From assembly GCA_019339365.1 (NCBI GenBank), contig CP079859.1, positions 1,426,001 to 1,490,000 of the forward strand: 64,000 nt of DNA. The letters are read 5' to 3'. The notes below the pieces were generated by a model. That model did no database searches. It saw nothing but the letters and a program-made list of their open reading frames with translations, and had not been told where the DNA came from. This document shows, piece by piece, positions 1 to 8,090 of the stretch. Source of the stretch: Vibrio neptunius (GTDB lineage: Bacteria; Pseudomonadota; Gammaproteobacteria; Enterobacterales; Vibrionaceae). The translations under genes were made by a program, and so were the position numbers. Numbering within the stretch: the first letter of the stretch is position 1; the number at the start of each line of letters is the position of its first letter.

Positions 1-370
1 GCATCTGTATCGCAAATAGATGGGTTTGTTGAGGTTGGTATCGGCACATGCCTGTTCTCGCATCAGAGTAACACAAGGCCAATGCTTGGCTGGGGAGGAT
101 ACGAGGGGTGGCTAAACTGTCGATATAATAGTAAACCGCATTGCCAAAGTTGAGCATGATGGTAACGGAATCGAACTCAGTTTTGTCTTGTGTATCGAGT
201 TGGATAGGAGAGCTGAAGTGGCCATGGAACTCGCTCAGCACGACATCATCATTAAGTTGATTACACCTTAGGGAAAATTCACATCTAGGATGTTTAAATA
301 CAATGTTTCCATTGGTTTGGATAGACTCCTCCATGAGATCTAAGTGGAAAGGAATACGGTAGTAAGCCAT
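1..370 (-). CDS. Partial protein, possibly the N-terminal half of a siderophore-type AraC regulator
   Basis: An open reading frame runs from an ATG at 370 to the left edge without a stop, giving about 123 residues. It starts MAYYRIPFHLDLMEES and includes a stretch reading SVTIMLNFGNAVYYYI followed by RILPSQALALCYSD. That arrangement (a beta-rich segment, then a Pro-Ser-Gln-Ala turn) resembles the N-terminal ligand-binding part of PchR-like AraC regulators of iron uptake. No DNA-binding domain is visible because the gene leaves the window. A near-perfect Fur box lies 24 bases upstream of the ATG, so the gene is probably repressed by iron. The family is inferred; the open frame and the Fur box are seen directly. 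Confidence 0.55.
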   Translation of the reverse strand, partial: MAYYRIPFHLDLMEESIQTNGNIVFKHPRCEFSLRCNQLNDDVVLSEFHGHFSSPIQLDTQDKTEFDSVTIMLNFGNAVYYYIDSLATPRILPSQALALCYSDARTGMCRYQPQQTHLFAIQM

Positions 371-393
371 AGTTTTATTAATAATTATTTTTT

Positions 394-412
394 GATAATG
401 AGAAACATTATC
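394..412 (-). promoter_or_regulatory. Fur box
   Basis: GATAATGAGAAACATTATC matches the 19-base Fur consensus GATAATGATAATCATTATC at 17 of 19 positions and is an inverted repeat. It sits just upstream of the leftward partial gene, where it could block the promoter when iron is plentiful. Confidence 0.8.
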
Positions 413-460
413 ACTTATTGGCTATTATGTCTATTATTGCATTAGTACAAACACTCTAGT

Positions 461-486
461 AAAAAGACCCCGACGTACGCCGGGGC
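461..486 (-). terminator. Rho-independent terminator of the AraC-type gene
   Basis: Read leftward, CCCCGGCGTACGTCGGGG forms an eight-pair stem with a two-base loop, then TCTTTTT. It lies just past the stop codon of the leftward AraC-type gene. Confidence 0.8.
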
Positions 487-528
487 TGGTCTCAACTCGC
501 TACCAGAGGGAAAGACAGAAGGGTAATA

Positions 529-1506
529 TCAGGCTCTTTGGCGGCACTTACGATATTGAAGAGGGTTTTGTCCAAAGTGTTGCTTAAACAGTTTGGTGAA
601 GTGAGAAGGGCTTGAATAGCCTACTTTGTATACGATATCTATAATAGGCTGGTCAGTGAACTCGAGTTCTGTTGCAGCGATATCCATTCGTGTTTGTTGT
701 AGCCGCTTGGAGAATGTCGTATTGAAGAGCAACTTGAATCCTCGTTTAAAGCTCGTTTCATTGGTACCCACTTCTTTGCATAGCTCTGCAATACTCCAGT
801 TTTTGCCAGGTTCTTGCTCGATTAAAGAATGTGCTTTACGGATCTTGTTCAGAGTTCGATTGGACAAACACGCGCTATCATCAGTCTTTCGGTTTGGCTG
901 AATCATCTCCAGCTGCCCTAGTAACTTTGACAAACACTGATAGGCTTGTGAAACAGTGTACAGGGGTGTTGTTGTCTCTGGTGTATGGGGTGTTTCATTG
1001 ATATCGAGCTGACTGAGAAAGCGCTGAATATCAAAGCTTGTATCAAATACCCAAGGTCGATTGTCAGCGAGAGGTTCAAGGCTACGATTTTTTAGCACTT
1101 CTTGAATTTGGTGATGAATCTTGCCCAAGTAGTGACATTCAAACCGAATGTCGGCGATCTCAACAAAGGTTTCTTCTGTACTTATAAAAACGTCATTGAA
1201 CTGGTCGGTGGATAAAATAAGAACACTTTTACCGGGTTCCAGTTCAAGCGGTTGATCTTGACCATTGTGCCAAAGCAATCGTTCACCGCGCAAAACGGTT
1301 AATATGCGCAGGCAACAGGTGGGTTCCTTAGGCTGAGTCTCGTAGGCTGTGCAACCTCCATATCCAGATAAAGTATGAATTTGACACCCAAGGCACCCGC
1401 CGAATGATTGGCAGGTCGGTTTTATCGGTGAGCGTAAAGATTGGCTAGTTGCACACGATGTGGCTTGAGAGCAATCAGATTGAAATTTTGAGTCAACGCA
1501 GTTCAT
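529..1506 (-). CDS. AraC-family regulator with a cysteine-rich N-terminus
   Basis: A 325-residue regulator. The last ~100 residues form an AraC/XylS double helix-turn-helix: a segment with WSIAELCKEVGTNETSFKRGF, then the signature around DIVYKVGYSSPSHFTKLFKQ, ending HFGQNPLQYRK. The first 65 residues hold nine cysteines (3, 12, 18, 32, 38, 41, 52, 64, 65), which is unusual for the family and could bind metal or act as a redox switch. The middle (about 70-130) looks like a cupin-type sensing domain. It ends at a strong terminator. The Fur-boxed partial gene beyond it, in the same orientation, may share an iron-related role. The ligand is unknown. Confidence 0.85.
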   Translation of the reverse strand: MNCVDSKFQSDCSQATSCATSQSLRSPIKPTCQSFGGCLGCQIHTLSGYGGCTAYETQPKEPTCCLRILTVLRGERLLWHNGQDQPLELEPGKSVLILSTDQFNDVFISTEETFVEIADIRFECHYLGKIHHQIQEVLKNRSLEPLADNRPWVFDTSFDIQRFLSQLDINETPHTPETTTPLYTVSQAYQCLSKLLGQLEMIQPNRKTDDSACLSNRTLNKIRKAHSLIEQEPGKNWSIAELCKEVGTNETSFKRGFKLLFNTTFSKRLQQTRMDIAATELEFTDQPIIDIVYKVGYSSPSHFTKLFKQHFGQNPLQYRKCRQRA

Positions 1507-1903
1507 AGTTGGTACCCTTCAATACGGCTTAGTCAGCTAAATGCACACATGTTTCGTTGGAGTATTGAGAAGCGGGCCACATGGCAAAGTACTTATTTTC
1601 CACACGTTGTCTCATATTTTTATTTTATTTTTTGAAACTCGTATTATTGGTTTTATAAACGAGATCTCCATTCTGTTGAGCTACTCGATTTCTGTCTACT
1701 CGGATCGGAAGTCATTTTTCTTCACTTTGCACCGCAATTGAGTAGTGCTTATAGCAAAGGAAAACCAAAATTATTTGACTGATGCACATGAAACTTCGAC
1801 TGTCGCCGCAGCCGCCAACAATGACGAGTAAGTACTGCTCAGTGGGTAATGTTTGCGCAAAACGTTGGGAAACGATCGTTAGGGCTTGCAATCTTCTTGA
1901 ATA
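1507..1903. other. Intergenic stretch without a clear gene
   Basis: AT-rich DNA between the AraC gene start and the tRNA-linked repeats. Short frames occur (for example one near 1541-1741) but have no convincing ribosome site or recognisable protein. The AraC promoter must lie at the left end. I see no other feature. Confidence 0.5.
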
Positions 1904-2260
1904 TGGCTCCCTCTACGGGAATCAACATGGCCGGCTAGGTCTGAGGCATTGGTTTGGCACAAACCTGAAGCATTAGATACGAAAAAGCCGCGTCTTACGA
2001 CACGGCTTTTTCTGAATTTGGCTCCCCCCTGTCGGGACTCAACGCGGGCGGCTAGCTCTGAGACATTTGCTTGGAACAAGCAAGTCGCAGTTGAAAACGA
2101 AAAAAGCTCAACCTTTCGATTGAGCTTTTTTTCTGAATTTGGCTCCCCTTGTCGGGACTCAACGCGGGCGGCTAGCTCTGAGACATTTGCTTGGAACAAG
2201 CAAGTCGCAGTTGAAAACGAAAAAAAGCTCAACCTTTCGATTGAGCTTTTTTTCTGAATT
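1904..2260 (-). repeat. Three tandem units derived from the tRNA-Asn 3' end (rtT-like)
   Basis: Units start at 1904, 2019 and 2140 (about 115, 121 and 121 bases) and run into the tRNA-Asn at 2261. Each begins (plus strand) with a copy of the tRNA's CCA end, acceptor strand and T-arm end (TGGCTCCCC...GGGACTC), continues with ~60 unrelated bases, and ends with an intrinsic terminator hairpin. Units 2 and 3 are nearly identical; unit 1 is diverged and has a different terminator stem (AAAAGCCGCG...CACGGCTTTT). The layout matches the E. coli tyrT/rtT array, where repeats downstream of a tRNA gene carry its 3' end. As a leftward transcript this would be tRNA, terminator, then decoy 3' ends. Confidence 0.85.
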
Positions 2261-2336
2261 TGGCTCCCCCTGCGGGACTCGAACCTGCGACATACGGATT
2301 AACAGTCCGCCGTTCTACCAACTGAACTAAGGGGGA
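2261..2336 (-). tRNA. tRNA-Asn (GTT)
   Basis: The reverse strand folds as a 76-base cloverleaf: acceptor TCCCCCT pairs with AGGGGGA, the anticodon loop is CTGTTAA giving anticodon GTT, the T-loop is GGTTCGAGTCC, and CCA is encoded. It is followed downstream by the array of 3'-end repeats. Confidence 0.97.
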
Positions 2337-2469
2337 ATTGCGTTTAAGCGCTGCGAATCTTATCGACGGGATGAGACTCTGTCAACCTCAAAATCGCCTC
2401 ATTGAGTTAAATATTTTTGTTAGAAAGTGCTTTACTTTTTTTAGCCCTTGAAGCGTAAAGGTTGGGTTT

Positions 2470-2496
2470 ACTTATCCACCAAAATTGTGGATAAGT
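2470..2496. promoter_or_regulatory. Inverted pair of DnaA-box-like sites
   Basis: ACTTATCCAC and GTGGATAAGT form perfect 10-base arms around a 7-base gap. The right arm includes TGTGGATAA, an exact reverse-strand DnaA box; the left reads TTATCCACC, one mismatch. Confidence 0.6.
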
Positions 2497-2651
2497 GTGT
2501 TAATTAAACTTGATAAACGAAATAACGTCGAAGCAATCGATTTTTAGATGAAAAACTGACCAATAAAAGTTCAGTGATAACTTGTTGTACATTAAAGCTT
2601 CAGTAGCAGGCTAGAACATAACTGATGATGGTAGAGCGTTTTTTTGAATCG

Positions 2652-2660
2652 TGTGGATAA
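2652..2660 (-). promoter_or_regulatory. DnaA-box match
   Basis: TGTGGATAA is the exact reverse of TTATCCACA. It lies about 160 bases downstream of the inverted pair and about 230 bases before uvrB. Confidence 0.55.
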
Positions 2661-2829
2661 ACTGGTTGATTAACCATAGATGTGAGTAAACTGTGAATGA
2701 GTTTCTACGCGAAGATTAGAGCGCAAACAGTTTAGGGCCAAAGATAGTAGCAGGATTGAATATTAGGATCTAGCGGTATGCGGACAAAATATTTAAAACA
2801 GGCGGTTATTTTTTCTTTAGCTATTGTTT

Positions 2830-2845
2830 CTGTATATTCATACAG
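2830..2845 (+). promoter_or_regulatory. LexA (SOS) box
   Basis: CTGT-ATATTCAT-ACAG is a perfect CTGT-N8-ACAG LexA operator, 44 bases before the uvrB start codon. It predicts DNA-damage induction of uvrB, as in E. coli. Confidence 0.9.
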
Positions 2846-2889
2846 TCAAAATAGACCCGATTTATTCTTCATGTACGGATGAGGTGCCA

Positions 2890-4920
2890 ATGAGCAAAGT
2901 TTTTGATTTAGTGTCGGATTACCAGCCATCAGGCGACCAACCAACCGCGATTAGCCAGTTGTTGGACGGATTAGATTCGGGACTCGCGCATCAAACCTTG
3001 TTGGGTGTAACAGGTTCAGGCAAGACATTTACCCTAGCTAATGTTATCGCACAGGCACAGCGTCCGGCCATCCTGCTTGCACCGAATAAAACACTGGCAG
3101 CACAGCTTTATGGAGAGATGAAGGGATTCTTCCCTAATAATGCGGTTGAATACTTTGTTTCTTACTATGACTATTACCAACCTGAAGCCTATGTACCGAC
3201 AACGGATACGTTTATAGAGAAAGATGCCTCTGTGAACGCCCACATTGAACAAATGCGTCTATCAGCGACCAAAGCCTTACTTGAGCGCAAAGACGCTATC
3301 ATAGTGGCTTCTGTTTCCGCGATTTATGGTCTGGGTGACCCTCAGTCTTACTTGCAAATGATGCTGCATGTGCGTCGCGGTGACGTGATGGATCAACGTG
3401 ATATTCTGCGTCGACTGGCTGAGTTGCAGTACAGCCGCAATGATGTTGCTTTTGAGCGAGGTCAGTTCCGTGTCCGTGGCGAAGTGATTGATGTTTTCCC
3501 CGCAGAATCTGATCAAGATGCTGTCCGGATTGAAATGTTTGATGATGAAATCGACTGTATCAGTGTTTTCGATCCTCTCACAGGGGTAGTGAAACAGCGC
3601 GATTTGCCGCGTTTTACTATCTACCCCAAAACGCACTACGTCACACCCAGAGATAAGATCCTCGATGCGATAGAGAACATTAAAGTTGAATTGGAAAGTC
3701 GCAAAAAATACCTATTGGACAACAACAAGCTACTCGAAGAGCAGCGCATCTCGCAGCGGACCCAATTTGATATCGAGATGATGACCGAGCTTGGTTTTTG
3801 CTCTGGTATCGAAAACTATTCGCGCTATCTCAGTGGTCGTAGTGAAGGTGAACCGCCTCCAACTTTGTTTGACTATTTGCCCGATGATGGTTTGTTGGTG
3901 ATTGACGAGTCTCATGTGACGGTACCGCAAATTGGCGCCATGTATAAAGGAGACCGCTCTCGTAAAGAGACCTTGGTGGAATTTGGCTTCCGATTGCCTT
4001 CAGCGCTGGATAATCGTCCGCTTAAATTTGAAGAATTTGAATCTCTCGCACCCCAAACGATATTTGTCTCTGCAACACCCGGTAACTACGAACTGGAAAA
4101 ATCGGATAGTGAAATTGCCGATCAAGTTGTGCGCCCCACAGGCTTGTTAGACCCCGAATTAGAAGTTCGCCCTGTAGCGACTCAGGTAGATGACCTATTG
4201 TCTGAAATCCACCTTCGTTCTGCCAAAGACGAGCGTGTCCTTGTAACAACGTTGACAAAGCGAATGGCGGAAGATCTCACTGAGTATTTAACAGAACACG
4301 ATGTTCGCGTTCGTTATCTCCATTCTGATATCGATACGGTCGAACGTGTGGAAATTATCCGTGATTTACGACTAGGTAAGTTTGACGCTTTGGTTGGTAT
4401 CAACTTGTTGCGAGAAGGTTTGGATATGCCAGAAGTTTCGCTGGTGGCTATTCTTGATGCCGACAAAGAAGGCTTCTTACGTTCGGAGCGCTCGCTGATT
4501 CAGACCATAGGCCGTGCGGCACGGAATATTAATGGTAAAGCGATCCTCTATGCCGATACTGTAACGAAATCTATGCATAAGGCGATGGGAGAAACCAACC
4601 GTCGTAGAGAGAAACAACAAGCCTATAATGCTAAGATGGGCATTGAGCCGCAGGCACTAAAGCGTAATATCAAAGATATTATGGAACTTGGTGATATTGC
4701 TAAGAGCAAAAAACAACGAACTAATAAACAGGTCCCGTTGTCTGAAGTTGCTGAGCCCTCCCAGTCCTATAATGCGATGACACCCCAACAGCTTGAAAAA
4801 GAGATCAGCAAGTTGGAAGCGCAGATGTATCAGCATGCTCAGGATCTGGAGTTCGAAGCGGCAGCTGAAAAACGAGATCAGATAGAGAAATTGCGCCAGC
4901 AGTTCATAGTGAATAGCTGA
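2890..4920 (+). CDS. uvrB: UvrABC excision nuclease subunit B
   Basis: A 676-residue UvrB, the damage-verification helicase of nucleotide excision repair, which takes damaged DNA from UvrA and recruits UvrC. Visible features: Walker A GVTGSGKT at 39-46, the beta-hairpin region [12 protein letters not shown] near residue 95, the DESH Walker B box, helicase motif QTIGRAARN, and a C-terminal UVR domain ([20 protein letters not shown]) for UvrC contact. The start at 2890 gives [18 protein letters not shown], matching the E. coli N-terminus; an upstream in-frame start overlaps the LexA box and is rejected. It is a single gene with its own SOS control. Confidence 0.98.
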   Translation: MSKVFDLVSDYQPSGDQPTAISQLLDGLDSGLAHQTLLGVTGSGKTFTLANVIAQAQRPAILLAPNKTLAAQLYGEMKGFFPNNAVEYFVSYYDYYQPEAYVPTTDTFIEKDASVNAHIEQMRLSATKALLERKDAIIVASVSAIYGLGDPQSYLQMMLHVRRGDVMDQRDILRRLAELQYSRNDVAFERGQFRVRGEVIDVFPAESDQDAVRIEMFDDEIDCISVFDPLTGVVKQRDLPRFTIYPKTHYVTPRDKILDAIENIKVELESRKKYLLDNNKLLEEQRISQRTQFDIEMMTELGFCSGIENYSRYLSGRSEGEPPPTLFDYLPDDGLLVIDESHVTVPQIGAMYKGDRSRKETLVEFGFRLPSALDNRPLKFEEFESLAPQTIFVSATPGNYELEKSDSEIADQVVRPTGLLDPELEVRPVATQVDDLLSEIHLRSAKDERVLVTTLTKRMAEDLTEYLTEHDVRVRYLHSDIDTVERVEIIRDLRLGKFDALVGINLLREGLDMPEVSLVAILDADKEGFLRSERSLIQTIGRAARNINGKAILYADTVTKSMHKAMGETNRRREKQQAYNAKMGIEPQALKRNIKDIMELGDIAKSKKQRTNKQVPLSEVAEPSQSYNAMTPQQLEKEISKLEAQMYQHAQDLEFEAAAEKRDQIEKLRQQFIVNS

Positions 4921-4937
4921 ATGAACTTCTGACAGGC

Positions 4938-5031
4938 AAAAAAATAGCCAGTAGGTAACATCCTATTGGCTGTAAGTTGTGAAGACTAAGTTCACTAACA
5001 ACGTCAGTTGGCTAGGTGACCCAAAGGGTCA
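4938..5031 (-). ncRNA. qrr1: Qrr1 quorum-sensing small RNA
   Basis: The reverse strand gives a ~94-base RNA starting TGACCCTTTGGGTCA, a 5' hairpin, followed by the invariant Qrr core CACCTAGCCAACTGACGTTG. It ends in a terminator hairpin (AGCCAATAGG...CCTACTGGCT) and a seven-T tail. Qrr RNAs act with Hfq at low cell density to repress the LuxR/HapR master regulator and activate aphA. It is divergent from luxO, the position of qrr1 in other vibrios. A sigma-54 promoter places its first base near 5031. The predicted ends are from sequence, not mapped. Confidence 0.96.
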
Positions 5032-5040
5032 TTATTTGAG

Positions 5041-5058
5041 CAGCATTTAACGTGCCAA
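5041..5058 (-). promoter_or_regulatory. Sigma-54 promoter of qrr1
   Basis: Read leftward, TTGGCACGTTAAATGCTG has GG (5056-5055) and GC (5044-5043) with the required 10 bases between them, the -24/-12 layout of RpoN promoters. It is set about 12 bases before the predicted qrr1 start. Confidence 0.9.
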
Positions 5059-5106
5059 TTTTTTTACGCCAATTTTAGGGCGTTTCTCGTTTTTTAAACA
5101 ATAAAT

Positions 5107-5119
5107 TTGCAAAATGCAA
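5107..5119. promoter_or_regulatory. LuxO-binding site
   Basis: TTGCAAAATGCAA is a perfect TTGCA-N3-TGCAA palindrome, the LuxO recognition pattern, about 75 bases upstream of the qrr1 start. A degenerate partner half site (GCAATGCAA) follows at 5123-5131. Being between qrr1 and luxO, it may also mediate luxO autoregulation. Confidence 0.85.
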
Positions 5120-5169
5120 AGCGCAATGCAATCATTTATACAAATTGCGAAGAAAAATTCGGCTAGGTT

Positions 5170-6564
5170 ATGCAACAAAATACGCAAACACAAAAGTCAA
5201 GATATCTTTTGATGGTGGAAGACACAGCGTCAGTCGCGGCGTTGTACCGTTCTTATCTCACTCCATTGGGCATCGATATCAATATTGTTGGCACTGGGCG
5301 TGATGCTATCGAGAGTCTCAACTTTCGCACTCCAGATTTAATTTTGTTAGATCTGCGACTTCCAGACATGACTGGCATGGATGTCTTACATGCAGTAAAA
5401 CAGAAAACCCCTGATGTTCCAGTAATTTTCATGACGGCTCACGGCTCGATTGACACGGCAGTAGAAGCGATGCGTCATGGTGCACAGGATTTCCTTATCA
5501 AACCATGTGAAGCTGATCGGCTTCGTGTCACGGTCAACAACGCTATTCGCAAAGCGACGAAGTTGAAAAATGAAGCAGATAATCCTGGTAATCAGAACTA
5601 TCAAGGCTTTATCGGCAGTAGCCACACTATGCAGGCTGTCTATCGCACCATTGACTCCGCTGCAGCGAGTAAAGCCAGTATTTTTATTACTGGAGAAAGT
5701 GGTACGGGCAAAGAAGTGTGTGCTGAAGCCATTCACGCTGCTAGTAAGCGTGGCGACAAACCTTTTATTGCTATCAACTGTGCAGCCATTCCCAAAGATC
5801 TGATTGAAAGCGAGTTGTTTGGTCACGTGAAAGGCGCGTTCACGGGGGCTGCTACTGATCGTCAAGGCGCAGCAGAACTTGCCGATGGTGGTACTCTCTT
5901 TCTCGATGAGCTGTGTGAAATGGATTTAGATCTGCAGACTAAGTTGCTACGCTTTATCCAAACGGGCACATTTCAAAAAGTGGGCTCCTCGAAAATGAAG
6001 AGTGTCGATGTACGTTTTGTTTGTGCGACCAATCGCGATCCATGGAAAGAGGTGCAGGAAGGGCGCTTTCGTGAAGATCTGTACTATCGTTTATACGTGA
6101 TCCCATTGCACTTACCTCCTTTGAGAGAGCGTGGTGATGATGTCATAGAAATTGCTTACTCTCTGCTAGGCTTTATGTCTAAAGAGGAAGGAAAGGACTT
6201 TGTCCGATTGGCACCAGAAGTCGTTAGTCGTTTTGCCCAATACGAGTGGCCAGGTAATGTGCGTCAGTTACAAAACGTGCTGAGAAATGTCGTGGTGCTC
6301 AACAATGGTGAAAATATCTCGATGGATATGTTGCCACCACCACTTAACCAGCCAGTTGAGAGGCAGATAAGGATTGAACTGCAGGACAAAGACAGCTTTT
6401 CTGTGCATGACATTTTCCCTCTGTGGTTAACAGAGAAGAAAGCCATCGAGCAAGCGATTAAGGCCTGTGAAGGAAATATTCCTAAAGCGGCGGGTTATTT
6501 AGATGTCAGCCCATCAACGCTTTATCGTAAGCTACAAAACTGGAACACTAAGGAAACACAGTAA
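5170..6564 (+). CDS. luxO: Quorum-sensing sigma-54 response regulator LuxO
   Basis: A 464-residue NtrC-family activator. The receiver domain (about 10-125) has the phospho-acceptor Asp61 in LLDLRLPD. The AAA+ domain has Walker A GESGTGKE at 175-182 and the sigma-54 contact loop GAFTGA at 222-227. The C-terminal Fis-type helix-turn-helix contains [17 protein letters not shown]. At low cell density phosphate from LuxU reaches Asp61, and LuxO with sigma-54 activates the Qrr RNAs. It closely matches known Vibrio LuxO proteins. It is transcribed with luxU (6 bases apart) and away from qrr1. Confidence 0.98.
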   Translation: MQQNTQTQKSRYLLMVEDTASVAALYRSYLTPLGIDINIVGTGRDAIESLNFRTPDLILLDLRLPDMTGMDVLHAVKQKTPDVPVIFMTAHGSIDTAVEAMRHGAQDFLIKPCEADRLRVTVNNAIRKATKLKNEADNPGNQNYQGFIGSSHTMQAVYRTIDSAAASKASIFITGESGTGKEVCAEAIHAASKRGDKPFIAINCAAIPKDLIESELFGHVKGAFTGAATDRQGAAELADGGTLFLDELCEMDLDLQTKLLRFIQTGTFQKVGSSKMKSVDVRFVCATNRDPWKEVQEGRFREDLYYRLYVIPLHLPPLRERGDDVIEIAYSLLGFMSKEEGKDFVRLAPEVVSRFAQYEWPGNVRQLQNVLRNVVVLNNGENISMDMLPPPLNQPVERQIRIELQDKDSFSVHDIFPLWLTEKKAIEQAIKACEGNIPKAAGYLDVSPSTLYRKLQNWNTKETQ

Positions 6565-6570
6565 TCGATC

Positions 6571-6912
6571 ATGGAAGTCTTAAATCAAACCAAAATAGAC
6601 CGATTGGCCAGTGAAATTGGTGCCGATAATGTCCCCATTTTACTCGATATCTTTCTCGGGGAGCTGGTGCAATACATTGAGAAGCTAAGCACTGACGAAG
6701 ATTTGGATAAAGATGCCTATCTAAAAGAGATTAGTCATGCGCTAAAGAGCAGTGCAGCGAGCTTTGGCGCTGAATCTCTCTGTGCATACGCTGTTGAAGT
6801 GGATGCCAAGGCTAAATCGGGTCAGCAGCTCGATATCTCAGCGACGCAGCTGCAAATGGTCGCGCTGTTGAGTGAAACCCAACAGCGTTACAGAGCATTA
6901 CTGACAAAATAG
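6571..6912 (+). CDS. luxU: Phosphorelay protein LuxU
   Basis: A 113-residue histidine phosphotransfer (HPt) protein. The phospho-acceptor is His56 in ISHALKSSAASFGA, the usual HPt pattern. It carries phosphate between the hybrid sensor kinases (LuxQ, LuxN or CqsS type, not in this window) and LuxO. Co-transcribed with luxO. Its last 15 bases overlap the 3' end of the convergent yvcK gene. Confidence 0.96.
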   Translation: MEVLNQTKIDRLASEIGADNVPILLDIFLGELVQYIEKLSTDEDLDKDAYLKEISHALKSSAASFGAESLCAYAVEVDAKAKSGQQLDISATQLQMVALLSETQQRYRALLTK

Positions 6913-7785
6913 CGATTCTACGGCAGATTGCAATTTGCTTCTGTCGTGTCGCCAGTCTCGATTCGGTGAAGCCAGAGGCGTCGTCACGCAATTCCAATCG
7001 TTTAATTCGGGATGCGTTTCTTCACCCAGTACCACATCAATTTTACGCCCGCGGCAAGCACGCTGACACCATTCTAGCTTTTCTTTAAGGGTCAACTTAC
7101 CGGCAGGCCCACTTTCTGGAGAGAGGTTTTCAACGAAAACCAGTTGAGCTTTCTTGTTATTCTCAATGGCTCGACCAATTTCAGATAATAACAACGGCGG
7201 CATAATACTGGTTAGAAAACTGCCCGGACCAAGAATGATGGCGTCAGCCTGCTCTATCGCCAGCACGCCTTCAGTGGTCGCTGGAACTTCGGGCTCTAAG
7301 TCGAGGCGTACCAGTTTCTCTGGCATTTCATCGACACTCGTTTCTCCAGTTACCCACTGGCCGTCTGGAGCGAGTGCTTTCAAATCAGCGGGGTGCTCTG
7401 TCATTGGAATGATATTCACGTCTACTTTCAGCATGTTACGAATAAGGTTAATTGCATCCAAAGGCCGAACCGAAAGGTTGTCGAGTGCAGTTAGCATTAA
7501 GTTGCCTAAGTTGTGACCATCTAATTCGCCTGAACCTTTAAAGCGGTATTCAAACATCATCGAACTGATTGAAGGGTCAGTAATTAATTGGTTGATACAG
7601 TTTCGTGTGTCACCCCAAGCTATGCCTCCCTGACAGTGACGGATCCTTCCGGTCGAGCCTCCATTATCTGTAGTAGCAACAATGCCTGTCGCATTTCCAC
7701 CAAAGTCTTTCAAAGCCGCTAACATACGTCCTAGGCCGTGGCCACCGCCAATGGCGACCACTTTTTTTGTACAGTACAGAGTCAT
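6898..7785 (-). CDS. yvcK: YvcK/YbhK-family gluconeogenesis factor-like protein
   Basis: A 295-residue protein of the YvcK/CofD-like fold. It has the N-terminal nucleotide-binding GGGHGLGRML, then TTDNGGSTGRIR and a later AIILGPGSFLTSIMPPLL, all typical of the family. YvcK proteins bind UDP-sugars and affect carbon metabolism and cell shape; the E. coli homologue ybhK also lies beside moaA. The ATG at 7785 is preferred over the TTG one codon earlier. It is divergent from moaA and convergent with luxU. Confidence 0.9.
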   Translation of the reverse strand: MTLYCTKKVVAIGGGHGLGRMLAALKDFGGNATGIVATTDNGGSTGRIRHCQGGIAWGDTRNCINQLITDPSISSMMFEYRFKGSGELDGHNLGNLMLTALDNLSVRPLDAINLIRNMLKVDVNIIPMTEHPADLKALAPDGQWVTGETSVDEMPEKLVRLDLEPEVPATTEGVLAIEQADAIILGPGSFLTSIMPPLLLSEIGRAIENNKKAQLVFVENLSPESGPAGKLTLKEKLEWCQRACRGRKIDVVLGEETHPELNDWNCVTTPLASPNRDWRHDRSKLQSAVESLFCQ

Positions 7786-7954
7786 CAATTTTGTTCTTAT
7801 TTGATCATATTCATCTACAATCTAGAATAATTGAACTGCTGAAAGTACTCAATACGAGGTATTTTGGGCGCTGGATGTGATTTTTTTCTGTTTAGGGTAG
7901 AAACACACACAATTATTAAGTATTTTATCGTCAGCTGCTGTCTTTAAGCGCAGA

Positions 7955-8090
7955 TCTTAATAGGCAGTTGCCATAACTCCGAGCTCATCGGGCTAAGTTC
8001 ATAATGAATATGCGTGCTGAGCCAGTGACTGATTGTCACCAGGGCATAATTGGAAATGATTATCGCCTCCCGTGTTTGGAAAGGTGTTCC
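7955..8090 (+). ncRNA. Probable Moco riboswitch (moaA leader)
   Basis: The moaA leader holds several nested hairpins: AACTCCGAGC...GGGCT near 7974-7993, a stem GCC-A-GTGAC...GTCAC-CAG-GGC at about 8021-8045, and a last hairpin CCTCCCGTGTTTGGAAAGG that takes in the ribosome site AAGG. This resembles the Moco RNA motif found before moa operons in gammaproteobacteria, which senses molybdenum cofactor and hides the ribosome site. The identification is by pattern and position; no covariance model was run. Confidence 0.7.

Larger units (their letters stand above)
2337..2829. other. Upstream region of uvrB
   Basis: About 490 AT-rich bases between tRNA-Asn and uvrB, with no credible gene. It contains two exact matches to the DnaA-box sequence TTATCCACA, one near match, and leads into a LexA box. 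It probably holds the tRNA promoter on one side and the uvrB promoters on the other. Confidence 0.6.

Noticed and set aside
1541..1741. 66-residue rightward open frame upstream of the AraC gene
   Set aside because: No ribosome site, low-complexity Phe/Ile-rich sequence and no recognisable family; likely chance in AT-rich DNA.
1879..2232. 117-residue frame running through the tRNA-derived repeats
   Set aside because: Its internal repetition just mirrors the DNA repeats, and terminator hairpins would interrupt its transcript.
1904..2260. CRISPR-like look of the tandem repeats
   Set aside because: Units are directly joined, lack unique spacers, and contain tRNA ends and terminators; no cas genes are near.
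2824..2889. Longer N-terminus for uvrB
   Set aside because: It would span the LexA box and does not match the conserved UvrB start, which begins at 2890.
8004..8090. Longer N-terminus for moaA
   Set aside because: It would translate the structured leader RNA; the GTG at 8091 matches known MoaA starts and has a ribosome site.
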